Shown: positions 24,501 through 37,202, numbered from the stretch's first letter. The stretch is 64,000 bases of DNA from Owenia fusiformis (GCA_903813345.2 CAIIXF020000010.1:20657181-20721180); one strand, 5' to 3'. Notes: generated from the letters alone by a model not told the origin. Made by a program: numbers and translations.

Positions 24501-25484
24501 CAATCTGTGGTCATTTCAGTAAACATAATAATATATAGTACTATAGTATTTAGTCCAAGAAAATATTCAATTTTTCTGGTTTGATATCAGAAACGGTAAG
24601 TCGCTTAATACTTGAATTCGAATCACTGTGCATAAAATCTGCCTTTTTTACCAAACCTGATCACATCATATTTAGTGCTCATAAAAAATAATTACAACTA
24701 GTATTCGTAAATCACTCATTTCATACCGCTCGATATCAAATATATATTGACTTACAAAAACATTAGATACAAGGACAGTATTTCGATATTGTTCCTAATA
24801 AAGTACTTGATAACAATTCAGATTGAACAATTTTCCCGAAAACTTAATTGAACATTTATCGTTTTTTCCAAATTGCATCACAGGCAAAATTGTTTCATTT
24901 ACAAATCGATGTAGGCTGAAATTAAAGTAACGAATTTTAAACGAACTTCTATACTCATTTCCCGAAACATAGTTAATATTGTCCTTGGGGGTTTCATTAA
25001 AATGTTTTAGATGAAGGCAAAAATCTAACTCATTAGCCATTATAGCTGGGTTCTTGAATTTAACATGGATCGACTTTTTTGTTCGCATACATACAAAGAA
25101 TATTGAGACACATAAAAATAATTTGAACACATTGAAATGATTACTCCCGTTAAACTGATAATTTTAGTGTAGTGCCTTGCTATGCTATAATCTATTATAT
25201 TGAAATATATGGGCTCTTAACGAAGTGATTTGCCGTAAACTCTTCTTTTGAAGCTTTAAATTAAAAGATTAAGAGCGATATTAGCAGTTTCACGGGAGGA
25301 TAAGTATTTCTTTCTTTTGTATAAATGTGCAAATTGAACAGACTTTTACAATGAAGATCAACGATCGGATGGTTGTAATTATACGTATAACTGAATACTG
25401 AGACCTACAGGTATGTCGACGATACTTTATAAGAATTACTTTCAAACAGTCATTTAATTTCACTAGATATAGGTATGTATATAT
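21561..25484. other. AT-rich intergenic DNA downstream of the first FoxQ2 gene
   Basis: No gene found over 3.9 kb. A 111-codon minus-strand frame (25130-24795) begins with GTG, not ATG, and shows no known domain. Several AATAAA/TTTATT words are present, so the 3' UTR end of the forkhead gene cannot be fixed. The block may be regulatory DNA, but no motif is decisive. Confidence 0.35.
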
Positions 25485-26753
25485 TTAGTTCATTGTAGGC
25501 GACACCGGGGTGTCGCAAAACACCTCCTCGTTGTCTTCGTGGTCACTTTCCACAGGATTTGCTGTCTGACTTTCTGCGACGACAGACAATTGGCTCAAAG
25601 GATTGAGAAGTGGATGAGATGAGCACGACGTTGCTAAATATGATGATGCTTGCGATTGTAAAAGTTCATAATGTTGAGATTGTAGAAATTGTAGATTCGG
25701 ATAAGAGTGTTTAGGGTCCCGTTGTGTAACAGTCGTTGTTGACGTTGACTGCGTAAATTCGTTACTAGTATTTGGGACGCATTCAACTTTTGGTCTTTTA
25801 TTTTGTGTCTTCGTCGCTAGGAGATTATCAATATCGAATGCTCGTTTGATCTTTCCAGATGTTGGAGCAGGAACAATAACGTCATTCATTACAGGGGAAT
25901 TCTTCTTTCCAAATGATTGATGGGGGATATGGTCGTGCTTGTCAGGAATCACATCACGTTGTGTACCATGATTATCTAATTCGTTCTGTTTAGTTTCGGA
26001 GATATCAATGTCACAAGCGATTGGGGAACTTGGTATTTCTTTCGGCATTGGATTGTGCGTAGGTACGCAGCCTGGGTGTTCAGGTGACTGCTGCCAAGTC
26101 GGTTGGCTAGTTACGGGAGGAGGACTGGGACTATCGTCCTCTTCATCTGGTACACTCAAACCCATAGCTCGTCTTACTTTTCTCTGTGCGCGTCTTCTTC
26201 GAAAGTCACCCTTCTGAAAGTCATCGACATTAGCGGGATGTATTGCCCAATAATGTCCCTTTCCGTTGGCGCTTCTACCGGCCTTGATAAAACAATCATT
26301 CAATGATAGATTGTGCCTGATGCTGTTTCTCCAGCCCGGTCCCCTTTGACGGAAATAAGAATAATTGTCTAATAGCCATTGGTAGATGTCACTTAGAACG
26401 AGTTTTTTATCTGGAGAACTGAGAATTGCTAGGGAGATCAACCCGATGTAACTCTGTTGCGGTTTTGGTTCCTCGTGAACAAACTGTAGTCGTGGATGGT
26501 ACTTATAAAGCATAGCGAGGTGCTGTGGTAGATAGGGATGCATCGTTGATAAAGCAGTTGGTGCTACACCTGGGTACGGCAACCCAGGTACCGAGCGACT
26601 CATATACGGCATCAATAATTGTCCCCCGAGCGAAGATGAGAAAGCGCCGGGTGGAACGCCCCTTGTGAGTGCGCTGTAAACGTCTGCACTTTGCTGCATC
26701 TGCTGGGCGAGAATCGGTGTCGGAACTTTGATGTTGACGTTTTGAAAAGCCAT
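25485..26753 (-). CDS. FoxQ2: FoxQ2-class forkhead transcription factor, copy 1
   Basis: Single-exon gene for a 422-residue nuclear DNA-binding protein. I start it at the ATG whose codon occupies 26751-26753 (context AACAAAATGG, A at -3 and G at +4). The open frame extends five codons further upstream but only to a GTG. Order of parts: N-terminal motif VPTPILAQQ at residues 10-18; Pro/Tyr/Met-rich linker; forkhead domain at about 94-198, beginning KPQQSYIGLI, with recognition-helix core [15 protein letters not shown] and the FoxQ2-typical [16 protein letters not shown] and basic [13 protein letters not shown]; acidic DEEDDSPSP; EH1-like FDIDNLL (306-312), the kind of motif that recruits Groucho/TLE corepressors; Ser/Thr/Gln-rich tail. 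The forkhead and EH1-like sequences are much closer to FoxQ2 than to FoxQ1, FoxA or FoxD. It is the most downstream of three same-strand paralogues. Confidence 0.93.
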   Translation of the reverse strand: MAFQNVNIKVPTPILAQQMQQSADVYSALTRGVPPGAFSSSLGGQLLMPYMSRSVPGLPYPGVAPTALSTMHPYLPQHLAMLYKYHPRLQFVHEEPKPQQSYIGLISLAILSSPDKKLVLSDIYQWLLDNYSYFRQRGPGWRNSIRHNLSLNDCFIKAGRSANGKGHYWAIHPANVDDFQKGDFRRRRAQRKVRRAMGLSVPDEEDDSPSPPPVTSQPTWQQSPEHPGCVPTHNPMPKEIPSSPIACDIDISETKQNELDNHGTQRDVIPDKHDHIPHQSFGKKNSPVMNDVIVPAPTSGKIKRAFDIDNLLATKTQNKRPKVECVPNTSNEFTQSTSTTTVTQRDPKHSYPNLQFLQSQHYELLQSQASSYLATSCSSHPLLNPLSQLSVVAESQTANPVESDHEDNEEVFCDTPVSPTMN

Positions 26754-27171
26754 TTTGTTGAACGCCACGTTACGTTACGTTGCGTTACAACTGGACTACG
26801 TGGTCGTTTCCTCAAAATCCTCCAAGAAGTAAACTCCTTGATAAAAGCTGTTTAATGTTTGTTTACTACGATTTCCCTAAATTATCTAGAAATCTATTTG
26901 TACTTCTGCATTCATTTCTATTAGCAATCGAGTTCCTATTGTTCCTAATATTCTTGAAATGTCCGAATGGCGATCCAAAAACCCTCAAAGTTGTCTATGT
27001 CGATAGTTTGTATTTTGTTTGTAACAACTCAAATGATATTGTGTGTTGATCCCTGGTTGTATCTTCAAAGACAATCACGTAGATGTTCCAGACTGTTTTA
27101 ACACTATTTAATTAAGTAAAGGGGAGGGTCCTATATTCACGCTAAGATCAAACTTGTAGAAAACAACCTCC
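26754..27171. other. Upstream region of FoxQ2 copy 1
   Basis: Immediately before the start lies a short ACGTT repeat (about 26767-26788). No TATA box stands out on the gene strand. The plus-strand frame 26780-27049 is not protein-like in context. Confidence 0.4.
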
Positions 27172-27183
27172 TGATTGGTCACT
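27172..27183 (-). promoter_or_regulatory. CCAAT-type element shared with FoxQ2 copy 2
   Basis: AGTGACCAATCA on the gene strand, about 420 bp upstream of the start codon of copy 1. The identical 12-mer sits about 320 bp upstream of copy 2. It contains an inverted CCAAT box (NF-Y type). Similar ATTGGTC words also occur at some repeat ends in this window (6665, 57122), so function is an inference. Confidence 0.35.
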
Positions 27184-27449
27184 GATACGGATCAATAGCG
27201 TAGAAGACTCATGTAGCGTTGATGCATCTGCGGAGGACAAACTTTATCTTTGGACGCAAAAATATACCATTGTTAATAATTACCTTAATGAGAACAAACC
27301 CAAGTTTTAAAATAGACTTATTGTTTTTATCAACTTCTATATATATTCTACGATTGGCTCTTTGATGTCATACACATGACATTGGTCACTTTAATGTACA
27401 ATAAACAAAACTGCATGTAATGTACATGTATAATGATTCCATGTGAGGT

Positions 27450-27682
27450 ATTGATGCCTAGCTCGTATGGTCTAGTAGGCTATGAGCATTAAATACCCTC
27501 CGCAGGGTTCTTAAACTCGCAGACAATTTTAAAATACTTAACAATATGACAACATATGATTCAAAACTTTCAGTAGACTTTCAATAGATTAAACCAAAAA
27601 CCTATAATTTTGAATTGAATAAATGATTGACCCTCAGCGGAGTTTTAACTTGCGGAGACAACTTTAAAATACTTAACAATAA
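27450..27682. repeat. Direct duplication and possible tRNA-derived SINE scrap
   Basis: CCCTCCGCAGGGTTCTTAAACTCGCAGACAATTTTAAAATACTTAACAAT-type sequence at 27496 recurs in diverged form at 27631. Just before the first copy, TATGGTCTAGTAGGCTATGA (27471-27490) resembles a tRNA box A/D-arm, and GGGTTCTTAAACTC resembles a decayed box B. No complete cloverleaf can be drawn, so at best it is an old SINE fragment. Confidence 0.4.
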
Positions 27683-30600
27683 ACTGAGTGATTTAATATC
27701 TGCATTGAACACTATTATAAAGGATAAAAAACAAAAACTATAATTACGTCGCCAGGCTCAAATAAATAAATTCTTTCTAAACCTAGATAACCAGTTTGCC
27801 CCTTGTGCGTTTTGAATAAGGAGAAAGTTTGGAGATGTCAAGTACGTTGATGATTAGTTTTGCACGCAGTTAATCTAGCTGAGTGTTGTGACACTGTAGT
27901 GGCCAGTAATTGAAATAATTAAAAACTTACAAAGAAACAACACATGCCTGCATGTCAACGTAAGGAGCGCCGTATCCTCAACACGCAAGATGACTTATTT
28001 CCCAAAGTGTTCCATTCATTGCAATGTACCGTCACTCCCGGGATCGGCTACCCCGGGGGCCCAATCCCAAAAAATCTCACTTTTCAGACATAATCCCTGC
28101 ATTTTAACCGTTTGCCCTATCAAGATTTCTATCAAGATTTTAAAATGATACCAAATCATTGCCATAAAAAAATATGTGCATGAAGACAGACTTGTGCGTG
28201 AATCTTTTCAGATAATTATGTTTTGAATGTAGCTAAAACTTCAGATTAAGTCCACATATTTACCAAGTCAAAGTGGCGTGGTTCGAACTGACGCTTGGCG
28301 TACAGTGACCCGGTCTAACCTGCTGACCTTTATGACCCATTGACCTTAGACCTAGACGCAATCATTTTCGATCATTAAGGATTGCAACTGAACATTAGAA
28401 CAACGGAAAGCTAAGAATAGGAAGATATGCGGTTACTAAAAAAGTCTACATCGGTGTAATATGTCGTTTCTATAATTGCATAATTGTCAACTTGTCGTTC
28501 AGCTGACACAATAATAGTATGTTGCATGCTAAAAACGCTGTTTCCCTCGTATTTGTAACGTATTATGTGTTATTTGCTTCACACTGTTCATAACTATAAA
28601 ACGTTCGACCGTTTACTGCATACTGTTTTAGCGTAATTAAATGGCGTGTGAAAAATCCCAATCAACAAAGTGCAATCAATCCCTAAACATTATCTTTCAA
28701 TATAGAGGACAATATTTTGATTTCTGTCATAATATTTTTGTCTACACTGAACCAAAGGGATTATCATTTTAAATCACAATTTATTTATTAATTTCTAGAA
28801 ATACAGTCTCTGTATTGGAAAAATTATGGAGAAAAAACTCAAAGCTCCAGCCTGTTTGGAAGGTGAATGTGATAGGTTGACCAAAAAGAGCAAGACTGGA
28901 TAAGAGGGGGGTCCAAATGCAACTGTGAAAACTGAAAGTTTTGATTAGGCTGGTTTATTTTGGTTATCTCATCATGTGAAAATAAAACATGACATGAAAC
29001 ATACTAATTTTCACTCTTAGTTGTGTGCCATTAACATGAGTGAAATCACCCAGTGGGTTAGACCCGATATATGCCAATAGACAGTCTGATTTCATTTATC
29101 CAATTTTGCCTGTAGAAGCTACCCCCCTGCCCCCCCCCCCCTGGTATTTTTAGGTAGAGAGATGCATTATGCAACGGTTTTAAGGTCAAGAATGAGGTGG
29201 ACAAGCGTCAAGTTCATAAGAAATAAATGAAATTAAAATATTGCACATGCCACGAGCCTTGGAACGAGAAAAGCCGCATATTTCGTCTTTTAGTTTAGTA
29301 TCTTGTTTTCCATATGTAAAAAAGCACTTTTTTCACATTATCCTATTTGCTCCATTTCTCCATTGTAAAATCTTTAATTCATTTTTCATAGAAAATCAAA
29401 AAAAGAAAATAGGCGTAATCGGGCAGTATTCACGTAAAAGATTAAAGGTGTCGCTGAGATATCGTATTTTCAGATCGGGGTGTGTAAGTAATTATGAGAA
29501 TCGACAGATGCCCTGTATGGGGGTCATCATTACTGCCTTATTTATTGCCATTTAGGCATTTAGCCATTACCATCATCTACAAATCTTTTGTTTAATATCC
29601 AAACAATTTCAAATTATTTTTGGTTTGTTTCGTGTTTCATTTAGTTTACTATACACGGCAATTTAGGCTCTCACCGTTTGACAGAGTGCTAGTGACTCGA
29701 CAATTATTTGAAACCGTAGAGGGCGGAGAAGTGACACACACACAAAGACCACTAGCAGGGAGAACCTGGTCGGTGGCGCCCCGAGACCATAGGGTCCTCC
29801 TCCAAACAGTTGTCTTCCTTCAATATCCTCATTTTACTGTTTGCAAACTTCTCAGTAGGGCCACAGTGTGTGGTGGTCCGCTAAAAAGGTATCACTTCTC
29901 TCAGGCAGACGCTCCATTCTTCACATTTCTGACGGACGCGAGAGTTTTGTTGGTCCCTGCTTGTGGTCATCTTCTGACAGGTGACCCCTCAAAGACAATT
30001 ACTCTGCGGTTTAAGATATTGCATTATGTTCTTAACAACTTGGGGTATAAATTATTTAATTTTCCACAGTCTGACTTAGCTGTAAAAAGTGATTTCGATT
30101 AATATACGCATGGCAAAAAATGCAGATAAGATATGCATTATCGGAGTTCCAATTTTGAATCTGTATGACAATAACCTTTAGGGCTTACGTAACACCTCTG
30201 TCACCATCATCACCCCCATAGATTATTGCCCTACCCTTATTTTGTACGACACCGTGTGTCTATATGAGGGGTTATACAAGGACTCATACAGACTTAACTC
30301 AACATTTGTAAGGAGCCTGTCTCTCAAATTCAAAGTTTCCTCAGTCCACCAGGACACTTCTTTGAATAATCCCTTGGTGAGGAAAATGTCCCCGGAGATC
30401 GTCTTTTTTATTTCAAGGAAGTTAAAGTAAACAGGTGACCAGAAACCAGAAATAGGAGGCTTCATAAATCCCAAGTGCACTTGAAATGATAGGTAAATTC
30501 AAATTGTCAAATGGAATACGCATCACGTTTTATATTATTACCGTATTTAATTCTAATCACGAAAACGCTACATGTCTATCTTTCTTTACACCATATGTTG

Positions 30601-33600
30601 TAAACAGTGTCAGAAAAGGATAAATTCCTTTCTGATTTTTTTAAAAAATGTTTAAAACCACATGAGTAATTCAAAATAGAAAAATTACATTTGTTTCACT
30701 AGTATCGATCGCCTGGAATACACTGGTGGTTCCAGCTCATTTTGTTTTTCTGAATGTTTGACCCAAGTTTTTCCTGTAGTCAAATAGTGAAGGAAAATCT
30801 TTGGTTAAACTTCATAATATCTAATTAGCTATTCAATCAATAGACGTAACTTAATTTCAACGACTTATTAAAGCAAATAATACACCTTTGATTTGTCTAG
30901 GGACTCGTATAACCTAACGGGTTGAGACAATCGACGGTCTATATTTTACCGATGTTGGCAACTAATCTGCAGTAATTATATTACCTCAAAATTTGAAGAG
31001 TTGGGTGGAAGGAAGTCACTGATCAATTGGTTAAATTAGGAGATAATTGTCCCATTGCTATTTCGTTTTTTATCACTTGGGAGTTTTGTGTCACTGGTGG
31101 TACATGTTCCTCATTTGACGAACCTTGGGAAACAGTTGCTTGACTTTCCTCTGATCGAGCAGTAAATAAATGATTTATATGATTTCAGTTATTGATTCAT
31201 AACATTTTGAAAATATTATCAAACGTGAGAAATATTATTAAATGATTGATCTTCTTTATCTGCAATTCTGTTGCTTACGAACGAGATAATAACTTCAAAT
31301 CTCATCGAAAATCAAATTGTAAGACTTCTTTCAATACGAAAACCCAAGAAATTACCGACTCCCTATGGTATTTATAGATTTGAATTCCCTTGAAACTGAA
31401 CAAAGACGAATCACTTTGTACATTTTCTTTAATTACATTTAATAATGTTCGAATGATTTCACAATTCCCCTTATTTGTCACAATTATGTCCGGAGTTAGT
31501 AAACATTTTTTTTAAATTGGTCATTTGTTTTATCTTGTCATTTATTTGAGAGTTCTCTGACAAGGGAACGGTCTTGGTTTACGTGATATCCTCTGAGTCT
31601 GATGCCTTTTGAAATAAGGAGGAAAAGCTTTTAATGTGCTACTTTTTGCTTTGAAAAGATAATTAATTTAATCAAGTGAGAAATGGATTGTATAAATCTC
31701 TTAAACGACGAGCAAAAATACTATTTGACTTTTGCTCTATTTTGTATTCATAACAAAGGGAAAATACTCTGTATTTCGTTTAAGAGAACACACTAATTAA
31801 GTACGTTAGGGACATGATGAATTAAATTACCTATAAGTCATTTGCCATCGACAGAAAGATGGGTTCGTTCATTATCGGAAATAACACAATTTAGTGAAAA
31901 TGAGATTTTTAAAAGCTTTTCGAGTTAGATATAAATGTTAGAAAGTTATTGTTAACAGTTGCTCTGTGTTAACACGAATCTAGAACAACAGTGTGGTCCT
32001 AGAATCGAATACGGTTACTATATGTACAAGAACAAAGCTGCGTGACAATATCTAAAACACACAATGTTTGTCCTTTAATAAGTTTCTCTAGTATTCCAGA
32101 TGACTGCGGTTTTAGTCTAAATTACAAATATAATTCATGTTCATCAATCCATTGAAATGTTTCCAGAAATGTTATCATCTCATTCTGGTAAGTTATTGCA
32201 AATGGTACAAAACTGTTACAATATCTATTGATAGTGTTTTGCCGATCGCCAATCGATCACCAACGCTGAACGCCAGTTACAGAAAACGGTGGCTATATTC
32301 TTGTTTGGTGATATTTTGATTACGTTTATTGCTGTTTGTTTTTTTGTATATTTGTTTTTTAAATGTTGCTTCCTGTGAACTAAATACTAATATATTTCAC
32401 CTGATATTCTTCTAATGAATCCGCATGGTGCTAATTGATATCGACAAACTACAAAGCTAATTGCCAGAGAAAGTTTATACCTACAAAGTAAAATATTATT
32501 TGATAAAGGTTTATGTATTTATATTCCATAAGTTAATTACTTATTAGTGAGTTATTAGCGAGCTATTTCAAACAGTAAAGAAACAGTTCGTCTTTGATGA
32601 CAACTCTTTACGAAACATCCGCTGACTGTAGTCTTAATTAGGAGAGTGCGTATTGATGTTTCTTAAAACATCTGACCTAATCAACTCCCTGCTACAACTT
32701 TAAGGCCATGCTAGCTGTTCTGGAAAATTCGTTTTATTTAGTTAAAATTGCATTTTATCTAAATGTTTTATTTACTTTGTAATTGCTCTAATTCATAGCA
32801 AATATGTTGAATCATGGGCTTCTTGAAAGCCCATGGTTGAATACAGTTCGCCAAAACGAATGGGGTTAAATTTTTTAATTTCATTCTTTTTAATCAAAAA
32901 CATTTTAGATTGGCACATATTCTTTATGAACAATGCAAGCAAACATGAATTTAAATAGAGGTTGCACCATTTATTTAAATGAATAAAAATAATTTTTCTT
33001 TGGAACAACATATAAATGCTTAATACGTGCGAAAATCGCTGTACAACCTCCGGCTATAACAGCAGATTAGAAAGATTGCGCAGGAGAAGAACATTTGATT
33101 TGATTTCCACCACATTTTGATTAAAACCGACAATTTGAATAGTGGTGAAGAAAACGCCTACACGCTCTCCTAAATATACACCATATGGGAAGTTGTCAGC
33201 CAAGGGGAAACTAGACACTATCTAGCCATTACGTCCCTTCTCAGGCATATGGCCACGACAACTCAAGTCCAGGGAAGAAGCAAATTTTAACCATTTTTCT
33301 TTGTGGATAACAGTTCCAATTATGGGCTTCAATTTCCATTGTTTTTAAACATGTCATTAGGATGCCCAGTTTTTATACTAATTTCTGTTAGATTGTTAAT
33401 TGATTCTGACACAACGTAATCTAACATTGAATTATGCTAAGCCGATTCTAAATACGTAGATGGAGATTCTCACCGATCAAATCACTATTTAATGCTACAG
33501 CTTTGCCCTTTCTTTGTTCGATCCCAGTTTTGGTGAATTTATTTGGATGCTTAATTTTAAAATAATTTACTACGTTACAGACTGGAAAGATACACCCAAA

Positions 33601-34765
33601 TATTCTTATACTGCTATAGATTATTCCTTTAAAGTTGAAGTACAAGTGAGTGATCAATTCGTTAAATGTTTTTTATTACACTTTGTTAATTGTAATTCAT
33701 GCAATAAATATTGGAAAAAACGTTTTTTTCAATATTTCAAATCATACAATTAAAATGCACATGCAATACTTGAAGACATTAGGAGAAATTAAAACGCTCA
33801 AAAAATGATTTTGTTAAATCAGTAGTTGGTTTACATTTATTCAAACCAGCTAAATAAGTTATGATTGTTCGAACGAGAATTTAATTGCAAGATACTTGCA
33901 ATGGCTTTAATACCTTTAAAATCGAATTTAGATGAATTCAAATGTAAATGTCTTAAATTGAAATTGTTGTTTTTTGGATCAAGGACAATCAACTCCCCAC
34001 TTGTAGTCTAGGTGCTATATTGTGTTGTTAGATACCGATTTAGATACCAATCTTTCTTGCATCCTCAACAACATAGCGACAAGTTCCGTTCCGCACTTCG
34101 CAGCCAAATGTTATTTTGTTATTGTCTCGTAACTAATATGAGTAAAATAACTTACCTTGCTCGATATAAAAAATAAAATTTATATGACAGCCAACCTTCG
34201 ATTATTTAAACATTTGTTTTTCATATTGATTAAATAAGAAATACAGTCTTTTAAAACTGTTTGCAAAAATGCAATTTTGGCTGACATTTTTTCGATAGAC
34301 GAGAGTTACGAATTCAAGAAATTTTATAATAATACAAATCTCGAACCTATAAATGTGTCAGCGCTAATTGAGGGGTCCAGAAATATCCGCGTAAGATTAC
34401 TCAGTCAGATCGTGTTTTAAAAGTTCAATTAATTAAATGGAACAAGAGCCAAAGATCATGTTTCAAGTTTGGTGGCATCAGAAGCCCTAATTTTCATTTA
34501 CATAACTCATTTGGATATTTCTTCAAAAAATTTTAGATTGACAAAATGTGAATTATTTTGACAACGAAAATGTTGGCGTTTACAGTACATGGTTGACGTA
34601 ACGGAGATGGGTCGAGCGTGTGACATTTTATCTATAAAAAATAAATAAGTGATAAATGTATGTAATCGGTACATTATATGTCACATAAATTATAATTTAC
34701 GTGCATTATGTGCCTTGTACCGTTTACACATAATAATACCCTAATTATCATATTGGATAAAGGTT
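27683..34765. other. Gene-free AT-rich spacer between FoxQ2 copies 1 and 2
   Basis: About 7 kb without a supported gene. Notable points: C-rich runs at 29128-29141. The 160-codon plus-strand frame at 29620-30102 begins with TTG and has no internal Met or known domain. A perfect small hairpin at 32812-32836 (CATGGGCTTCTTGAAAGCCCATG). Overall the spacer is poorer in recognisable mobile elements than either end of the window, which would fit regulatory DNA around developmental genes. Confidence 0.4.
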
Positions 34766-34829
34766 GTGTAATAATTTGTAAAACACAACATAATCTTGTG
34801 TAATAATTTGTAAAACACAACATAATCTT
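34766..34829. repeat. Short tandem duplication, 32-33 bp unit, two copies
   Basis: The phrase GTGTAATAATTTGTAAAACACAACATAATCTT is present twice head to tail with almost no change, a recent local duplication. Confidence 0.85.
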
Positions 34830-35779
34830 GATTCACCAAGGTATTTATTTTGACTTGAAGAAAATACATCGATTAAACATTTTTAACTTCACAGGATACT
34901 CACAACACAGTTTAAAATATTACATGACGGGCATCATTGTAGACCTCCCGTTTCGACATTTGTCTTTTTCGATATTTGAAAAAATATAAGACACAATCTA
35001 TTTCAACAACAACGCACCTACAACAATAAGTGATCCTTGTTACCATAATTGATTTTTTTAAATTTTAGTTTGTATTACATAAGTTTGAAAATGAAGAAAT
35101 CGAAAAGGTACCCACTAAGTCCATTTTTCAAACGGAGGCAAGGTATTAGATCATATATATAAATCAAAACATTTTCAACACCAAATTGGACCAGCTTTAA
35201 TGCATGAATTTTCGTTTGTTTGTTACCTGAGTAAACGGTCCATGTTTTGAATCAGATTTACGTGATTGAATTTTCAGTTTTGATAATTTCTAATTAACCA
35301 TTTAAAATAACTAGATTTACCCCCATTTTTATGGTAAAATTACACCATTGATATAATTTTGTTAATTAAGTACAACAATTTAATATTTTGATTATTCCGG
35401 GCAGACAAATATCTAGTTTATATTCAAGTTTTGGCTTTAAATATAAAAATATATAGATAATGACTTTTAAAGCATCATTGAAATGCCAAGATCTAATTTT
35501 ACATAATTGTACTTTTTGATATTTCTTACCGACTTAAGCATACAGATTAGCTTTATGTCTACCTGGATTAGTCATTTTTATATTTGTATCAGAATCCTGA
35601 AAATGTTTAGCCCCTACCGCGAGATTGAAAGGCAACCTATAAATTGCCATTTGATTTTTTGGCAACTTATTAAGTAAGCCTTGTAAAGGGTTCTACTAAT
35701 TTTGATATATAGAAAGATATTCAATAAATACATGTGAAAGAAGTTGTCGATGATCAGATGCCGGAACTCGAAGAGTCTT
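34830..35779. other. Region downstream of FoxQ2 copy 2
   Basis: AT-rich, presumed 3' UTR and flank. An overlapping minus-strand frame (35973-35614) is a shadow of the forkhead gene's 3' end. No other feature. Confidence 0.35.
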
Positions 35780-36868
35780 TTAATTATTACCCTGACATTG
35801 TCTTTTTGGAGTTTGAGCCTCATATATATCGTCTGGAGCCAAAAGACTTTCAACATCGAACGCTCGCTTTTTTCTAGGTCTATCTTGAGATATCGCTGAA
35901 GATTGTAAATGTGGCATAACTGGCTGAGGATAAAATCTTGGCTTATGAGACATCGAAGTGAACATATCAGCATGCTCTATTGGCTTAAAGTTATACATTG
36001 CTGGACAAGATGGATTGGCGAGGTCAGAGCTTTGAACGGACGAAATGTCTTTAGTAGATGTAGGATTGGACGGGTACATGTTCGTAGATTTAGGATCATT
36101 ATTGTACATGTTTGATGCTTCAAAACTGGGCCCAGGTGTACACACAGATGTTTCTGGCGGGCTTCCAGTTCGCTGCTTTCCACTTCCTTGCCAGGAAATA
36201 ACCGGTAATCTCACGACTGGAGATGGGCACGGGCTATCATCGTCATCATTGTCTGTAATATCAAGTCCCATAGCTTTACGCACTCTGTTCTGTGCCCGTC
36301 TTCTTCTGAAATCTCCTTTCTTGAAGTCCTCTAAGTTAGCGTCGTGTATTGCCCAATAATGTCCCTTGCCATTGGCACTCCTGTCCGCCTTGATAAAGCA
36401 ATCGTTCAATGAAAGATTATGGCGTATACTGTTCCTCCAGCCCGGGCCCCGCTGCCTAAAGTAAATATAGTTGTCAAGAATCCACTGGTAAATATCACTG
36501 AGAACCAGTCTCTTCTCCTTTGAACTTAAGATTGCCATGGCAATGAGTCCGATATAGCTGTATTGCGGCTTTGGCTCCTCACGACAAAGAAAGCTTGCCG
36601 GAAATCCAGGACGAGGAAAACCTGCTTGCAATGGATGTGGTACAGGAAGTATCGAAGTCGGATACGATATCGGCATGGGCATGGGCATAACGTGTCCTTG
36701 AAAACCTTGAAGAACAAGCTGGACTCTAGAATTATACTCTTGTATTTGTTGCGCCATCTCTGGTGTTGGAACCATGTGCTCTGATAACGTAAGCCCCGAC
36801 ATTGTTGGCATGTTCATTGTCGAATGCTGTCCGTATGGTTTCATCTGCTGACGAGTCTCTATCTCCAT
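35780..36868 (-). CDS. FoxQ2: FoxQ2-class forkhead transcription factor, copy 2
   Basis: Single-exon gene, 362 residues, from ATG at 36868 (context ATAATGG, A at -3, G at +4) to TAA at 35780. Parts in order: N-terminal [11 protein letters not shown] at about residues 33-43, aligned with VPTPILAQQMQ of copy 1; Met/Pro-rich linker; forkhead domain about 97-201 with [32 protein letters not shown] and basic [16 protein letters not shown]; acidic [12 protein letters not shown], matching the DEEDDSPSP of copy 1; Ser/Asn/Pro-rich region; EH1-like FDVESLL (337-343) near the C terminus. In wing 1 it has ADRSANGKG where copy 1 and most FoxQ2 proteins have AGRSANGKG. It is a nuclear transcription factor, likely a Groucho-dependent repressor. 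Copies 1 and 2 are clearly sister genes from a tandem duplication. Confidence 0.93.
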   Translation of the reverse strand: MEIETRQQMKPYGQHSTMNMPTMSGLTLSEHMVPTPEMAQQIQEYNSRVQLVLQGFQGHVMPMPMPISYPTSILPVPHPLQAGFPRPGFPASFLCREEPKPQYSYIGLIAMAILSSKEKRLVLSDIYQWILDNYIYFRQRGPGWRNSIRHNLSLNDCFIKADRSANGKGHYWAIHDANLEDFKKGDFRRRRAQNRVRKAMGLDITDNDDDDSPCPSPVVRLPVISWQGSGKQRTGSPPETSVCTPGPSFEASNMYNNDPKSTNMYPSNPTSTKDISSVQSSDLANPSCPAMYNFKPIEHADMFTSMSHKPRFYPQPVMPHLQSSAISQDRPRKKRAFDVESLLAPDDIYEAQTPKRQCQGNN

Positions 36869-36889
36869 TATCCAGTTAATGTTGGTGCT

Positions 36890-36897
36890 CTTTTATA
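36890..36897 (-). promoter_or_regulatory. TATA-like box close to the start of FoxQ2 copy 2
   Basis: TATAAAAG on the gene strand, only 22-29 bp before the ATG. A start site about 30 bp downstream would fall on the ATG itself. So either the leader is nearly absent, translation starts at Met9 (MKPYGQ), or the box is not used. Confidence 0.25.
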
Positions 36898-37190
36898 AGT
36901 CCTGTTTTAATAACGTTAGTTCAACAAACGGATGAATAACCGTACCTTGTGCTATTAATTCTTATTTTTTACATTAGTCATCTTGTTTACTATAACTCTT
37001 CAACTATTTTTAAATATTATTATGTTGTATGGCGTTGTCTTGACAATTCCTTTCACTATACTCCAATTAGAAATGTTTATACCATTGCGTAAATCTAGTG
37101 ATTTCGATCGTTCACTTTTTGAATCACTTGTTTACCTGCAAAACTAGTAATAACATCAAGAAATTAAACAAGATGACTTATACCGGAATT

Positions 37191-37202
37191 TGATTGGTCA
37201 CT
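37191..37202 (-). promoter_or_regulatory. CCAAT-type element shared with FoxQ2 copy 1
   Basis: AGTGACCAATCA on the gene strand, identical to 27172-27183, about 320 bp upstream of the start codon. The next bases also partly agree (ACTGATA against ACTAATA on the plus strand). A second ATTGG follows at 37230. Confidence 0.35.

Noticed and set aside
24795-25130. 111-codon minus-strand frame with a hydrophobic N terminus that looks like a secreted protein
   Set aside because: It opens with GTG in place of ATG, has no domain or splice context, and the first ATG removes most of the apparent signal peptide.
26754-26768. Five-codon upstream extension of FoxQ2 copy 1
   Set aside because: The upstream start is GTG. 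The ATG at 26753 has a strong eukaryotic context.
27455-27530. Possible tRNA-Glu-like gene (TATGGTCTAGTAGG)
   Set aside because: Only a box-A-like word and a poor box B are present. No acceptor stem or anticodon arm can be drawn.
29620-30102. 160-codon plus-strand frame
   Set aside because: It starts with TTG, contains no internal Met, and has no recognisable motif.
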